In this document: positions 19,517-32,856 of the stretch, piece by piece | Layout: each line of letters starts with the position of its first letter | How positions within the stretch are numbered: the stretch's first letter is position 1 | Assembly (NCBI RefSeq): GCF_000143535.2 | Contig: NC_037321.1 | Coordinates: 682,001-746,000, forward strand | Origin: Botrytis cinerea B05.10 | Taxonomy: Eukaryota; Ascomycota; Leotiomycetes; Helotiales; Sclerotiniaceae | DNA: 64,000 nt | Direction of reading: 5' to 3' | Position numbers and translations under genes: made by a program | The notes under the pieces: model-generated | Database searches by the model: none | What the model was told of the DNA's origin: nothing | Seen by the model: the letters and a program-made list of their open reading frames with translations, nothing else

Positions 19517-22500
19517 TATATGTTTGGGTGTATTGTACTTGATACCAAGGATTTAGTTGAGATATTTTATTTGATACTTGGGTTTGTCTTTTCATTTGCT
19601 GGCATTGTTTGAAATTTATTGCTACCTGTCGTGTGGGCTTTTGTGGGAGTAAAGGGAGTATTGCGAGGGCTACTCATTGGTCAAGATGATGCGCAAGTAA
19701 CTAGTTGTGAAGTCAGCTGGACTAGAAAGCTGGATAATTCGCACGCTTCATCAAGTATGGAGGGTTGCAAATCTCGTCATAAATTGGTATCGCAGAGCCT
19801 TTTTTGTGAAAAACTCACCCACTGTGAGGAACGGATAATACACTCCCCCGGCAAGTGCTTGGCCATTAGCATGTGACTGCAATCTCTTCTTGTTTCAACT
19901 TATGGTCTTCTGACTGTCGTCAAGAATGAATGACATAGTGCTCATTTCATGCTGCCAGTGGCTTTATTTGACATTCAGTGTCTTGGTAAGACAGGCTTGC
20001 AACAGTAATGCAGCTTGAATCGAGCTTCATTGCCAGAAGTCGACAGATTATTTTGAATGGTCAGGTCATGTTTTCAGTATCTACTCAAGGCCCAAACTTG
20101 AGTGTACGGTTCTTTCTTATGTTCAGTCATACTTTTATGATGTGCGTCGTGTTGCCGTATGATATACACCACTTGCACGCACTGTGTTCTGCAACATGAT
20201 TTAATTAATGTATATCCATTATCCTGTTCCCTTTTGGTAGAACAAAATCTTCATCGACTTATACATATATATCTTTTTTCTCCACATGACTTCGATTTAG
20301 CATTACAAGAGAGTTGTAGAACCTCCGGCGGTATAGTTCATCCTCTTAACATGAACTGCTGATGACGAGGTCGATGAAGTCACTCAGAAGTTCGGACTTG
20401 AAGGTCTCAATAGTTGACAAATTCAGATATATCGTAGTTGCTCCAAGGCAGATCAAGTAACGAAAGGATAGCTACGAGATTGTATATTAGAGATTTATGC
20501 CTTCCCTTAGTGATACCAATAATTCAGAATACAACGATCAACGGCACTGTTGTTATGCTCGTCATCGTTGATTATAATGTCTTCACCATTTTATCGAGTT
20601 GTTGTTTTTCTATACGTGGTTCAAACATCATTTAATTCGAATTTTAGCTCGTTTCTAACTATTACTTTAGTCTATTGTACGGTCTACTGTACGGTCTTGA
20701 AATTTGATAGTGATCTCTTATGTGGATAATGGAAATATGGTCTTCAAACTCGATCTTCATATCTATTCAAGTACTCTCTCTCTATCTTGAATTCCCTTCA
20801 TCCATATTCTGCTTGCCAGGATACCTGGAAAACAACATAAGGAGCGGCAAGCTCCTCTTCCTGGTAGTACCAAAAGAATGGTATTATGATGGTCGAAGTG
20901 GGGATTTCTGATCGTCTTTTATGTAGGCCCATAGAAGGTTTTGAAATTACTTCTATTAGTTGGAGGTTCCATACTGTTAATCACTTTCTATTGTCAATCT
21001 CAACGTGGTAAATCAAACCTAAGATTTTCACATCCACCCCCGCTTCATTCAATTTCGAATCTCATTCTACCCTTCAAAACTTTAAATCTGCGAACACAGG
21101 GACTTGCCCTGTAATTTGACGACCTCAACCCCTTTACACATACAACGCGTTGACTAAAACCTCGAAGACTGGATATTGGGAATGGATATTGGTGCCTCGT
21201 TTACATCTTAGCCTGTTCCTTCAGGTGTCATAGCTCCAAGGAGTTAAGTCTTCGACACTATCACTTAGCGTTCTAGCACAGGTCCACCCTCTATTTTTCT
21301 CCTAGTGCATCTATCACATCTGACTTTTGCTCTATCATGGTGGATATATCTTTTACTTGGAAACCCAAATTCTATGATCTGTGCGTGGGGTGTTCTTAGT
21401 TAGATCTTCGAATTAAGGGCTAGACCAGTCACGAAGATAGTGAAAACCCACCCCCAGAAGGAGTTCCTTCTCAAATCCCTACTTAGTCGAAAGTTAAATC
21501 TCGTCCCTTCTAAGTCTCGCTCATCTTATATCTGCCATTTTGAGTATGTTTCGTCTCATACTGCCACCATTGTTGCCACTGTGACCACTATTATTTCCTC
21601 TGCTGCTACCGCTGTCCTGTCTGCTCACCACCATGAGGAATCTTCTATCGATTTCGCTTGAAATGACCCGTAACTAACGACAGATTATACTAATAAACTA
21701 GACATAACACAGACAAGGCGCTCGGGCCAACAAGCTCTAAGCAGATTGGTTTTATATCTCTATCCGATACGGAATGACTCTGGCTGAAGCATCTCTTGAA
21801 TTATTTTTGGAGTCTGAACCTTCCATCTAAGCCTTAGTCACCAACCACCAAGATAGGAAGAGTCATTACCTCTATGGCAATTTGTTGAGACATGCAACAA
21901 AAGCTTTCGAGCCCCATGGCGGTGAGATCAGTGAAACCTAGTATTGGTACGATTAGTGATTGGCTCCGATGACCCTGTTCACAATGCGTTCGACCAGATA
22001 ATGTTGTTCAGTGGTAAGTACAAGGGAATCCTGAGTAGCTTTATACTCGCATCTTAGACTATTGGCATGGGTCCCCATTCTCTTTATAAGGTTTGGATGA
22101 TCGTGTGGAAAAGGATGTTATAGGATTTGAACTGCTTGTCCAGAAGAAAATGGTATTTTTGAGATAGTTGCAAGTCAAATGATGATTGGAGAAGACGCAG
22201 TCGTCTAATCCCTTTGTAGGATAGTAATGAGATTGATGTCGGGGGATTAGATCGTATCTGATAGTTGTCAAACTGAGGGGTGCTCGCAATCATGTGCCGG
22301 GTTGGGCGGGGTCTTATAAGATAATGATCTGCAACTGGAGAAATTGAGGTGGATTGTAATTATCCAGATATTGGCTTGGTAGTAAATCTATAGGTAGTAA
22401 TTATTCGGATAGAACCATTCATTTTTGTTAATCACTTTGACTGAACTTCAATCCAGATATCTGTCAGTACCATTAACATTTGTAGTTAGGGTAAGGCCCA

Positions 22501-23293
22501 TACGTGGAAAGAGCGTTTGGTAACATGTAAGATTGATTGAACCCCCTAAACGCCAAATTCCAATGAACATCTTTTGGGCTAATCGCCGCACATCACATCG
22601 TAAACCATTGAATAGTCTATCTTGACTCAACGATTGGGATTGGAATTTGAAAGAAGAAGTACAAAGGCCACTCATCGCGAGCGCAGAAGTGAGATAGAAA
22701 CCCAAGTGAATATGACACTCAGATAGTCAATTGGGGGTGTGGTCAGAGCGGTTCCTTCTTATGTCTTGGATGGTACCTTTAGATTGCCAGATTGCGAGAT
22801 GCAGCACCTATGAACAACTCCTGTCATTCCTGATTTGCCTTGTAGATTATGTAGATTATATCTATCGATCGATGCAGAAAAATTGGATCTAGACAATTCG
22901 AATTATGGAGAGCCGCCGATCGACAAATAAAGTAGATGGGTGGTAAGGTTATCTCAATTGAATCCATAGAAGTAAAGTAAATTAAAGTGCACCGAGGCAA
23001 GAACGGCAGAGAACTTCCTAATGCAGAAGGTGGGATTGTGGAGACGCTTCGGCTGATATCCATCTAGGAAGGAAACAGCAATATGGTAATCAAATCATTC
23101 GCAGATAACGCTTGAAAGCTCGAGGTTCTGCTGCAGAGGACCCATCATTGTTAAAATATCCTAGTATGCATAAACGTTAATAGCCGGTGGTGGAGCCGGC
23201 GCGGCATACGTCGCCGAGACGGGAAGCTACAACTTGGGTAGCGTCAAAAAAGCTTGTATTTTGTGATGATGGCGTTTCTTCACGAACATATTT

Positions 23294-23329
23294 CGAGATA
23301 GCACGGGATAACACGAGATAGCACGGGAT
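23294..23329. repeat. 20-bp direct duplication
   Basis: The unit CGAGATAGCACGGGATAACA is followed directly by CGAGATAGCACGGGAT, giving about 1.8 tandem copies, 450 bases upstream of the protease start. It could be a tandem operator or a replication slip. Confidence 0.8.
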
Positions 23330-23505
23330 TAGATCCATTTGAATGAAACCCGTTGCCCCTCTCACTAACCCAAATGTGTGCGGGAAATTAACGCCGTCAG
23401 CTGGTTTCTACACCCCAGAAACAGAAAGTCACACATATTTGCGAAGAATGGATTTTTCCCCTGAGCATGGCAAATGCCGACATTGAACCTTTTCCATACT
23501 GACCT

Positions 23506-23511
23506 GCCAAG
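23506..23511 (+). promoter_or_regulatory. PacC-like pH-response site
   Basis: GCCAAG matches the core GCCARG bound by fungal PacC. It lies about 270 bases upstream of the secreted acid protease. A six-base match alone is weak evidence. Confidence 0.25.
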
Positions 23512-23687
23512 AACAGTAAGTCTTGTCTCTGAAAGCTTCTTTTCAATGTGCAGACCCTATGTAGTTATTCAACGCAATACATGGTGATAATACGCCATCA
23601 AAGCTTTCATCGTTACCTTCCTTTCCGAGATGGGGAGAGGGACCAGATCGAGCATCAGGTTCACGGGTCACCGATGAGTCTTTGAGG

Positions 23688-23695
23688 TATAAATA
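23688..23695 (+). promoter_or_regulatory. TATA box of the aspartic protease gene
   Basis: TATAAATA, 88 bases upstream of the ATG at 23783, followed by a CT-rich leader (TTCCATCTTCCTCTATCTC). This fits a strongly expressed secreted enzyme. Confidence 0.65.
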
Positions 23696-23782
23696 AGTCA
23701 TTTCCATCTTCCTCTATCTCTTCATCCACACAGCTTCATCTTCTATCTTGACTTGCCTCACCAGTTCTGTACTTCTTGCACC

Positions 23783-25006
23783 ATGTTGTTCACCAGCCTC
23801 CTTGCACTCGCCGGCGCCGCTGCCGTTACGGCAACACCAATTGCCCAAGTCAAGTCGGCCGTTCTTCCGTTGGCCAAGCACTCCAACGTCACCTCCATCA
23901 AGAACATTGTTGACAAAGGACATGCCCGCCTCAACAAGTACAATGGTATCACAACCACTGACAAGCGTGCAACTGCAGTCAGCTCTGGCGCAGTCACTAA
24001 CGAGGATGTCTCCTACGTTGCCCCAGTCGTAATTGGAGGTGCTACATGGTCCCTCATCGTCGATACTGGATGTATGTTACTTCTCTGATCTGCCCTTGAA
24101 ATTATATACTAATCCTTTCACTCAGCCTCCAACACTTGGTGCGGTGCTCAATCTTCTTGCGAGAAGACTTCAACCGGTGTAGCCTCCGGTGGTACCGTCT
24201 CCGTCTCCTACGGAAGTGGTTCATTCTCCGGAAAAGAGTACACAGACACTGTTAGCTTCGGCGGTCTTACCGTAAAGGCTCAATCTATTGGTGCTGCAAC
24301 CAGTGCTAGTGGATTCTCTGGCGTGGATGGAATTCTCGGTGTCGGTCCAGTTGATCTTACTCAAGGTACCGTCTCTGGCCTTAGTACCGTCCCAACCTTC
24401 TTGGACAACCTCAAGAGTCAAGGCTCCATTACAAGTGAGGTCCTTGGTGTCTACTTCAAGCCAGAATCTGGAAGCGATGACAACGACACTAACGGCGAGC
24501 TTACCCTCGGTGGAGTTGACACCACCAAATACACTGGTACTCTTACCTACTTCCCCAAGGCCACATCTGGCGATGCTTCATACTACTGGGGTATCTCCAT
24601 CGCTGGATTCACTTACGGCTCTACATCCCTTGCAACATCCGCCTCTGGAATCGTTGACACCGGAACCACTTTGATCTACATCCCAACCGCAGCTTACAAC
24701 AAGTTCCTCACTGCCGCCGGCGGTAAGACCGACAGCTCATCTGGTCTTGCTGTCTTCACCACCAAGCCAACATCCAACTTTGGCATCAAGTTCGGAAGCA
24801 CCACCTACACCCTTACCCCAGCACAATACTTGGTCCCAACTGCCCAGTACTCCGAATTCGGTCTTAGCTCCGGCAAGTACTACGCCTGGATCAACGATGG
24901 AGGTGCCTCCGGTGTCAACACTATCATTGGACAGAAGTTCTTGGAGCAATACTACTCCGTCTTTGACACCACCAACTCCCGCATTGGTTTCGCTACTGCC
25001 GCATAA
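23783..25006 (+). CDS. Secreted pepsin-like aspartic protease (family A1)
   Basis: Two exons, 23783-24071 and 24126-25006; 389 aa. The intron splits the codon for the first Ser after the catalytic DTG. Layout: signal peptide MLFTSLLALAGAAAVTA (1-17), propeptide ending at a Lys-Arg Kex2-type site (61-62), then the mature bilobed enzyme. Catalytic aspartates: D94 in IVDTGSSNTW and D274 in IVDTGTTLIY. The flap sequence SVSYGSGSFSGKEY and the closing TIIGQKFLEQYYSVFDTTNSRIGFATA are standard for A1 proteases. One Cys pair follows the first DTG (WCGAQSSCEK). Codon use favours C-ending codons more than neighbouring genes, as in highly expressed secreted proteins. It resembles the extracellular aspartic proteases of Botrytis/Sclerotinia (AP8/aspS type), from memory only. 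Tail-to-tail with the oxidoreductase at 26748-27877. Confidence 0.95.
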
Positions 25007-26747
25007 AGCAGCATAGCTTTGACTTGAAGAATGTAGCTAGATTCTGTCATCTAGGTAGTATATAGCAAATTTACATTCAGTCAATAGTACTTCGTTTTGA
25101 TATTGATCATGTGATGAGTGATTTGAATGATTAGAAAGTTGAAAGCCTATAAAGTTAGAATGATTAGAATGATTAGAAAGTCTAGAAAGTTCAAAAGATT
25201 ATACATCTCAAAGCCTGAAAGTTTAAAAGATTAAATGATTAGAAATGTTAAAATATTCTTATACTAATATAGTAGCATTCAGACATGGCCCTAAAGCGTG
25301 ATTCCAGATCCAGTCAACCAAAAAACACACAAGCCGATAATGATTACTTTGTTATTACAATTGCTATCATTGTTACAATCGCAATTCTAAAACGAGCAGC
25401 GGTAATTGATTAATAATGCGAAACTGGCGCAGATGTACGCATAGGCGAAGGGTTTTCCGTGAGTGTCATTGTCTGAGAGTCATTTAACAATGTTTTGACG
25501 CGGCGCTGGCTTCTGGAAAACCAGTGATGCTTGACATTAATGATTGAACGGCCAGGCTATAAAATGTATCGTTAGAAAGGCAAAATCATGACTCGCTACA
25601 TATTGAATCGTTCTGCCCTAATGGCAGTAAATCCAGGAGGGCTAGCAAAGCCTCATCTAATTGATGTTTGCGGAGTACTACAAGACCTGTATTTGAGCAT
25701 TTTTGATGAGACCGACCTTGTGAAACTTAGACTATCCGTTCCTGGGGACAAAACGTCAATGTCTCATCACACGGTGAGCCAGATGCTGCTGTAGCAGCTC
25801 CTAAGCTAATATTAGTAGACAATGAGAGAAAATCGCCCTTTTATAGACATCCCTAGGTATCCAGCCACTCACTTTTGCGAGAAGGTCTAACCGATCACAT
25901 AGATTCATTTCGAAATCATCCACTCCTCGCATTTTGCTCCATTGAATCACGGCATGACTGTTGACAAGAAAGGCTTGCGATGCAATACGATGCTTCAAGA
26001 TGTAAAAGAAAGTACAAGAGATTCAAACACCCACTAAAATACCCCTGAGATTTACACAGGAAACAAGCTTATGCAACTATCAATGATCAAAGCGGACTCT
26101 TCTTTCAATATCCTAAGCTACAGTCCGACATGGAGATGATCTAAGAACTATTTAGAACCATCGTACACTTCTTCTCTCTAAGCATACAAGTGCAAAGGTT
26201 CAAAAATATGTGAATGTAAGGCTCATCACATCTGAACCTACAGCCCACACCAAAAAAAACTTCGAGTACATGGATGGGCAAAATAGGAATCATAAAGTAG
26301 AATCCTATTGTTGAAACAGAATGAGCACTGTGCTGCAAATTCGCATACGCAAAAGAGCCCCGGCTAGTGAATTCTGATAGCCGATCTTGTAGATCTGATT
26401 ACTGCAGAGAGTGGGACAAGCAAGGTGAGAGAATGAATGGGAAGCGGCAGATAAAGATTGGAGAGCAAAGCAGGATCAAAGAATCTGGATTTTGTCGACC
26501 ATGAATATTGCTTTCCTGAGAACATATGAAAATGGGAAATTCCAGAATACCAAATGGAATGGGATCAGATAGGATGAAATAAACATGTTTAAATTGTGAA
26601 TATTGTGTACCATCTAAATAGGTGTCTATGAGGTAGTGTTTCATCGGTGTTCCTCCTTTTTTATAGTATATACTGATAATATGGCCAATATGGAATCCTG
26701 ATAGCCCCGAATTGTACTAGTACCCATGGTAAAATGCTTACATGCCT
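25007..26747. other. Convergent intergenic region between protease and oxidoreductase
   Basis: About 1.7 kb. It contains an AT-rich degenerate repeat (25120-25260) just after the protease gene, and otherwise AT-rich sequence with no credible frame. Both flanking genes end here, so UTRs and polyadenylation sites are expected. Confidence 0.45.
25118..25260. repeat. Degenerate AT-rich tandem repeat (AATGATTAGAAAGTT-like)
   Basis: Ten or so imperfect copies of an 8-15 bp unit related to AATGATTAGAAAGTT, including AGAATGATTAGAATGATTAG and CTAGAAAGTTCAAAAGATT. They lie about 110-255 bases after the protease stop codon and may be part of its 3' UTR. Confidence 0.7.
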
Positions 26748-27877
26748 CTACTCGATTTTAATGGCCAACTTGCCAAAATGTTTCTGGTCCCACATGTATT
26801 GATAAGCCTCCTTAAGCTCATCCAGTCCGAATACCTTTTCATCAACCACTGGTTTGATTCCACTTGCATCAATTGCCCTGTTCATGTCCTCGAACATTTC
26901 TCTGCTTCCTACGAGCAAACCTCTAACTGTGCAGATGTTTATCAAACAGTCCAGAAATCCTGGCTCCTTTTCTTTTGCTTGCCCGCCTACAAATCCGATT
27001 ATACTGATAACGCCGTCGATCTTGATTGCTTTTAGAGATTGTGCCATGGTAGTAGCACCGCCGACTTCGAGAATGTGCGTTACGCCAGCGGACAAGGGAG
27101 TGAGAGATTTGGCATGTGCACCCCATTCTGGAGTGGTTTTGTAATTGATTACGTGGTCGGCACCAAGTTTCTTGAGTGTCGAAGCTTTTGACTCGGAGGA
27201 GGTTGTGGCAATCACGGTTGCCCCAGCTGCTTTGGCAAATTGGACAGCGAATATGCTAACACCACCAGTTCCTTGCGTGAGAACCACATCACCAGGCTTC
27301 ACCGGCTTTAACCCATAAAGAGCATTCCAAGCTGTGACAGCTGCACATGGCAGAGTTGCTGCTTCGAGGTATGAAAGGGAGGTAGGCATGTCTACGAGCC
27401 CGTTTTCGTTAAAAATGCCGTGTTGACGAAGTGTGCCATCCACGGCACCACCTAAGCCACTTTGAACAGATAAATGATCGAGCGAACCGCCATAGTGGGT
27501 TTGACTGAAAAGAGTAACGACTTTGGCGCCTGGTGTAAAACGAGTTACTTTTGATCCAACAGCGAGGACTTCGCCGGCACCGTCAGAGCCGGGAATTATG
27601 CCATCTCTGAGTGCAAATGGATACTGGCCCTACGGAAGAAAATAACTGGTTAGTTTTACTTACGGGAGCAGCGTTATCAAAGACAGCATTGGCTTTGCAA
27701 ACTTACTTTGGGAATTATCAAATCTCTGAAGTTCAATGAAGCAGCGTGAAATTTCACGAGGACATCGTTAGCACCCAATTCTGGAAGAGTAGCTTGAGTA
27801 TCATATTTCAAGCTGTCAAATCCGTTTACTCCTTCGATTCTCCACGTTTTGGTGGTTTTGGGAATTGATTGGGACAT
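26748..27877 (-). CDS. Medium-chain dehydrogenase/reductase, quinone-oxidoreductase-like
   Basis: Two exons on the minus strand, 27877-27707 and 27629-26748; 350 aa, normal for the MDR superfamily. The 77-nt intron has GTAAGT, an ACTAAC branch site and TAG. The N-terminal GroES-like part holds VLVKFHAASLNFRDLIIPKG, PFALRDGIIPGSDGAGEVLAVG, then the coenzyme domain with LTQGTGGVSIFAVQFAKAAGA (about 175-194), the NAD(P)-binding turn, and HVINYKTTPEWG. The position where zinc alcohol dehydrogenases have the ligand Cys is FRDLIIPKG here, so catalytic zinc is probably absent and the enzyme is closer to quinone or enone reductases (NADPH expected). Substrate unknown. Divergent from xlnR across 5.5 kb. 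Confidence 0.9.
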
Positions 27878-29221
27878 GTTGAGTAGTTTTCGGTGGAATT
27901 ATATATGTAAATGTGAGTATATGTAGAGTATGAGGTTCAATGAATGGGAAAACAAAGATGTTGATGTTAACGTGATAGAGGTGTGAGCAAATATGTACCA
28001 GTACAAAGAAAAAGATCGGTGGGATCACCATGCGGAGCTTCGCCTGGGCGGATGGTTGATAATCCACAACTTACTATTATCTCCTAGTTTGATGATGTAG
28101 ACACATCGGAGATATGATTCTCGACCATTGAGAGTGTTCGAGGCCACTCTCTTTGACGGGGAAGTTTACTAATCAGAATTGTTGATTTCTCATCGACGAG
28201 AAATCAAGAGAAAATTGAACAAGCATGGGCAATGGGCATACGAGTACGGTGTTGTAGGACGGACGATGCGGATGCGGCACTACGTAAAGAAATGGAATAG
28301 AGAATAAATCGAAAAGATGGCCATATGTTGACAACTGCGTCTTGATATGCTCTTGAGGCCATTCCCAGTCATGAAGCATGTATGATATCAAAAGACAAGA
28401 GCGATGACGTCTAGAAGCCGAGATATGAGCGAACAAGGCTCTGCCGAAGATCACATGACCAGATAGGTGTCTCATCGTCAGACCACACAGTGATTACAGA
28501 ATCCAGGCTTTTTGGCCTCGATTTCGAGGCACGCGACGTCCGAAGGATCTCGAGGAGATAAGCACAACAATTCGATCATTAGTAAGCAATGAAAAAGATT
28601 GATATCAAAAAGATCAACAACCTCAATGGTACTTATTATCGACGACGAGATTCTGAATATAAGTTTGGAGAACCATTTCTAATCTTGGCACGTGCTTGGC
28701 TCTGGTGATGGGTGACAAATGACACATCATGTGTTGATATCTGTACTTTATTTGTAAACACATCGCACGCTCGACTCACTCTCGACTATATATCGCATAC
28801 CTATGGCTACTACCAGCTGTTGCTGCATAACAAGACCTTCACGGTTCACGAAGACTTTGCTCCTAGGCAAGATACTTCAAATACCATGCGTATCATGTTC
28901 ATCTTCTAGAAAAACAACTTTATTCCAAGCAGGGTTGACACTCGGGATCGGGCACATTATGATTTCAAGCAATAACACATTCACATGCTTGTTATGAATC
29001 TCAATACCTTCGAGGTACTACCCCCAGCAGCTTCTCAAGCACCTTCCTAAGTAGGCAGGATATCGTTACAGTCTAGAATCCAATATCTGTAGGCGCAACC
29101 GTAGAGGTTCGGCTTAAGTTAACGAAGTGAAATTGGGATTGAAGAGCTGAGCATTGGGTTTCAATTTCTAATCGCCTTACAAGCGCCCGAGCTGGCCGAC
29201 CTCGTAACATGTGATTTAGTG

Positions 29222-29782
29222 ATGGCGTTCCTGGCGGCTGACATTTCAAAAGGTGCCAAAATTCGCACCGTTAAGATCGACTCTAAAAGATCATTCCATC
29301 AAGGATTCTCAAAGAATGACTCTCCGGAATTACTAAACCTACGTGGTGGAATCGTGGTGGTACCATATACACCTAGTCCAACCTTACAACACTGCGACAT
29401 TGATCTCATGTCGACTTCAAATGCAGTACCACATCGCCTCGAGTTATTCAGAGTGACACGACATCAGAACTGTCACTCGAGCTGGCATGCCATGTCATGG
29501 ATATCAGCGTCTGACCTCCAAAGGATATCCCAACACTCATTATACAATTTTGACAATCTTCCTATGAGAGCATCTTTTGTGTCGAAAAAGGCGTTTCTGA
29601 CGGTCTTGTTCAGCATGTTTGTTGACACGTGTGGCTGGGGGAAAATGCATCTTACTTTGCGATCCCACCATAATTCCATCCTAGTTCCAGAATGGAATGT
29701 ACTAAGCCATCAAACTGTTTCGAATTCCTCCGATATCAATCTTTCGCCATCGAAGGACCGATATGAGTTTCTGCATTGGTAA
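29222..29782 (+). CDS. Orphan open frame, unknown, doubtful
   Basis: 186 codons from ATG at 29222 to the stop at 29782, the longest frame in the gene-poor stretch. No signal peptide, membrane segment or known domain. The composition is Ser/His-rich without low complexity. It might be a lineage-specific gene or chance; a frame of this length occurs by chance now and then in DNA of this composition. Start context is unremarkable and no leader-like CT tract precedes it. Confidence 0.2.
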   Translation: MAFLAADISKGAKIRTVKIDSKRSFHQGFSKNDSPELLNLRGGIVVVPYTPSPTLQHCDIDLMSTSNAVPHRLELFRVTRHQNCHSSWHAMSWISASDLQRISQHSLYNFDNLPMRASFVSKKAFLTVLFSMFVDTCGWGKMHLTLRSHHNSILVPEWNVLSHQTVSNSSDINLSPSKDRYEFLHW

Positions 29783-31947
29783 CCATTTCCCGACCCTCCA
29801 AATTTGTCTCTGGTGCGGTCTAAGATCCAGGTCGTGATCACCATATGTCAAGAAAGCAAGAATTAAGGATCTTCAAGTCAGCTGGTGTTTGGGAGTGAAA
29901 AATGCCAACCAAAAAACATAAAGATTGTCAAGCTGTGAGACTTATGGCAAGAGGCTCGTTGATCTGGGGTAACAAGGTAGAAAAAGTGCGGGAACATCGG
30001 CCCATTCACCGCAGCACTTCTCTCACGGTGCAGGTCTCACCAAAACGTGGAGAAATCGGAGATTTTCCCGTGGTTTTGATTTTCAATATTGGTCAATTTG
30101 TTCCTGGGAACTCGATATATCAGTACACGGGTCCAGGCATTCCTCTTGCTCATGATTCGATAACCTCACGATGCACTTGTGAACTTAGGGCTTAGAAAAG
30201 GGGTCCCCGGGACAGTCTCAATGCATGATAATGGCACGTATATTTTGACCATGATAACCTTATTAGTATATCACTTCAGTCTTAAGATTTCCACCTTGAT
30301 TGCGGCGGACTTCGGCTCCTAAAGAGACACGGGCCATATTGCGCTTCTCGGGTGGCTGGCTAAAGCTTATCGTCTAACTAATATCTTTGACGACCTAGAC
30401 ACGGAGTCCGAGACGAAATGCCTACGTTATATTTCATCCTGGCACATGATATTACAAGGGACAATGGAAAGTAGGATCGTCACATCTAGATACCAACAAC
30501 CTGCCACCCCTGCCTGAAATGAGAAATGAATGATTCGCATGATGGCAAAATGCAGTGTCACCTCAACAAAGATCGAGTGAAAGAGAAAAGAAGTACGTAC
30601 CGACTCGTGAAAAAGAACAGAGTTACTTCTGATTCTCAAGGAAATGGGGAAATTTCACGGGGAAATTTAACATGGATCTCCTCGGGACTCCGCATTCTGG
30701 TGCTACTAACAGCTGCACCTGCATATGGCAGTTCCAATTTTCTCACGCTTATCAAGGCCTCGCACCTGGTAATACATGGGGACTTTTTGATCTGGAGAAG
30801 GATAGACCTTCAGGATTCTGTTGGATGTGCATATTGCATGCTGCACCCTCTCAAAAGCCTGACGTGACCCGACTGTTACCGACTTTGGAGATGAGATAGA
30901 GTGAACTTATGAATTGTTTTATTGATCACGGCTCAAAATGTGACTTTGCTTACGAGCTTTCATCAAATCAACATAATCGATATGGGGTTGCCAAGAAGTT
31001 GGGGTCGGGCACAGAGTCACATTGGGATTAGAGCAACACATACAAACGTGCAAGCGAAAGCATGTGCAGACGAGCAAGCTCGAACAAGGACGAGGAACAT
31101 CGGACCGTTTGGTGCTTGGATGGTCAAGTAACCAGGAATAACCACTAACAATTCATTGAGAACAATACTGGACGTACCACACCCGATTCCTTTGCGGTAA
31201 GCATGTACTGTATGTATGAGGATTGACATGCATTCAACAGCAGCTAGACTCGAGTACCTAACCTCGCTAACGTACTCTTGACTATCCATAATCTCATTGC
31301 CGTGTCATGAATGTCGTTTGCATGTGTTTGTTGCATTGGATTTCCCAAAACATGTATGGCTGTGTTCGGGAGGATGCTGCGAAGGGAATGCTGCGTTGAA
31401 GATTGGAAACTGCTGACCACAAACATAAAGCCAAAATCTGAATTGATGGTTGAGTGTGGAGATCTTATGTGGTGCCCGAAAGAAAGTTACCTCGGGCTGC
31501 AAATGGCGATCAGAGAGGGGGACTTGATGTAGCTCACACTGAAATATTATGCGCACCATTACGATGGAATGATTACTTTAGATTTGATAATTGAGTCCGT
31601 TGTAACTAAAGGTACCCAAAAATATCTAATTTGACTTCTAGACAAGTGGGAACTGAATCAAATGTTGGGGTTTCATTGGCGCATTAATTGTCGAAATGGG
31701 GTTGGGGACACAAACTCAATACCGAGTACAGTACACACAGAGACACTCCTAGAACACACTATTGTGTCGAATTAAGAAAGAAAACAAGCAAGCAAGCAAG
31801 CTTTCATTAAGAAATGTGCTTGCACATCACATTACGGCTCTCAGAACCGTATCATCACCAATTTACGCCACCCACTTTCACCTCTTCTTTCGTATTCGTC
31901 GCAACTCGACGTACCAAGTAGATTAAGAACTTAAGGTGAAAAGGGGT

Positions 31948-32856
31948 GTGGGGGAAAGGTAATTCAAAAACGCTCTGGAGAAATAAGGTCTGGGAGGGGG
32001 GAATGAACACAGATCGTTACCTTGTCCCAACAATGATGATTGTCGCCCTTTAAAATTTCTTAAATTTTTCCCGGTCACACCAGCCTCGGAGGAGGGGTCG
32101 ATTTGGGTTGAGCTGGGGTGAGCTGGGTTGACCTGAGGGGGGCCCTGATGATCACTCATTTGAGAATTTCGACTCTAGGGATGTGGAATCTGGATTGTCT
32201 TGACAACTTCCTGAATAACTCGTTCATGTGTGCTACACTACTAAAAGACAATAGTAGAGATCGTATCCCTGATCCCGTTTTCTTGGAGGGTGATTTATTG
32301 CGCAAGTTCATGGACTAGAACACTAGAACTCTGCTGACAAGATTGAGAACTGCCAATTGCAGGATAGAGCCGTCTCCTACCGAGTGGACTGTCTTTCCTG
32401 CTGTCCAATCCTTTTCAACCCACTGAATAGAGTTGACGGATGGCAAATATTAAGATTTCGCCAGAGACTCACTCCACTCCGTTCTCCACTCCACCAACAG
32501 CTAGCTAGCTAAACGAGCTACTATTACATATTTGGACCCCATGTCAACCTCAACCAAGTCCTTGATTTCATGGCAAAACGAAACAATGGACTTATCAAAG
32601 TGCTGTTGGAGAGAACGAAAGAAAAACGATAAGTGATATTGTGTTTGCCATACGCCATACATCTATTGTCACTGGCCGCCCTCATTTAGATTGAGTATCA
32701 TTGGTTGAGAGATGGAATTTCAACAAAAATTGCAAACCTTGCTCACACCAACCACCAACCACCAGAGCATCCTTGATGATTCAATCTTCGATTTCAAGAT
32801 TTTCGGAAAAAGTATGACCGAAGAAAAAGACATTCGGAGGTGATGCCGCCGTGGGG
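31948..32856 (+). promoter_or_regulatory. Candidate CreA/Mig1 carbon-repressor sites upstream of xlnR
   Basis: Three matches to SYGGRG: GTGGGG at 31948-31953, CTGGGG at 32113-32118 and GTGGGG at 32851-32856, which is 0.5-1.4 kb before the xlnR start. In other fungi xlnR-type genes are repressed by CreA, so the placement makes sense. Six-base matches are common by chance. Confidence 0.35.

Larger units (their letters stand above)
19517..23782. other. 4.3-kb gene-free region upstream of the aspartic protease
   Basis: No frame longer than about 85 codons and none with domain character. Base composition is ordinary and I see no transposon ends or long repeats. A 20-bp direct duplication lies at 23294-23329. 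The last few hundred bases hold the protease promoter with a TATA box. The remainder may be regulatory or decayed sequence; I cannot tell which. Confidence 0.45.

Noticed and set aside
19517..23782. Transposon or retroelement remnants in the 4.3-kb gap
   Set aside because: I looked for long terminal repeats, inverted ends and polymerase or transposase motifs and saw none. Small, diverged relics could still be missed by eye.
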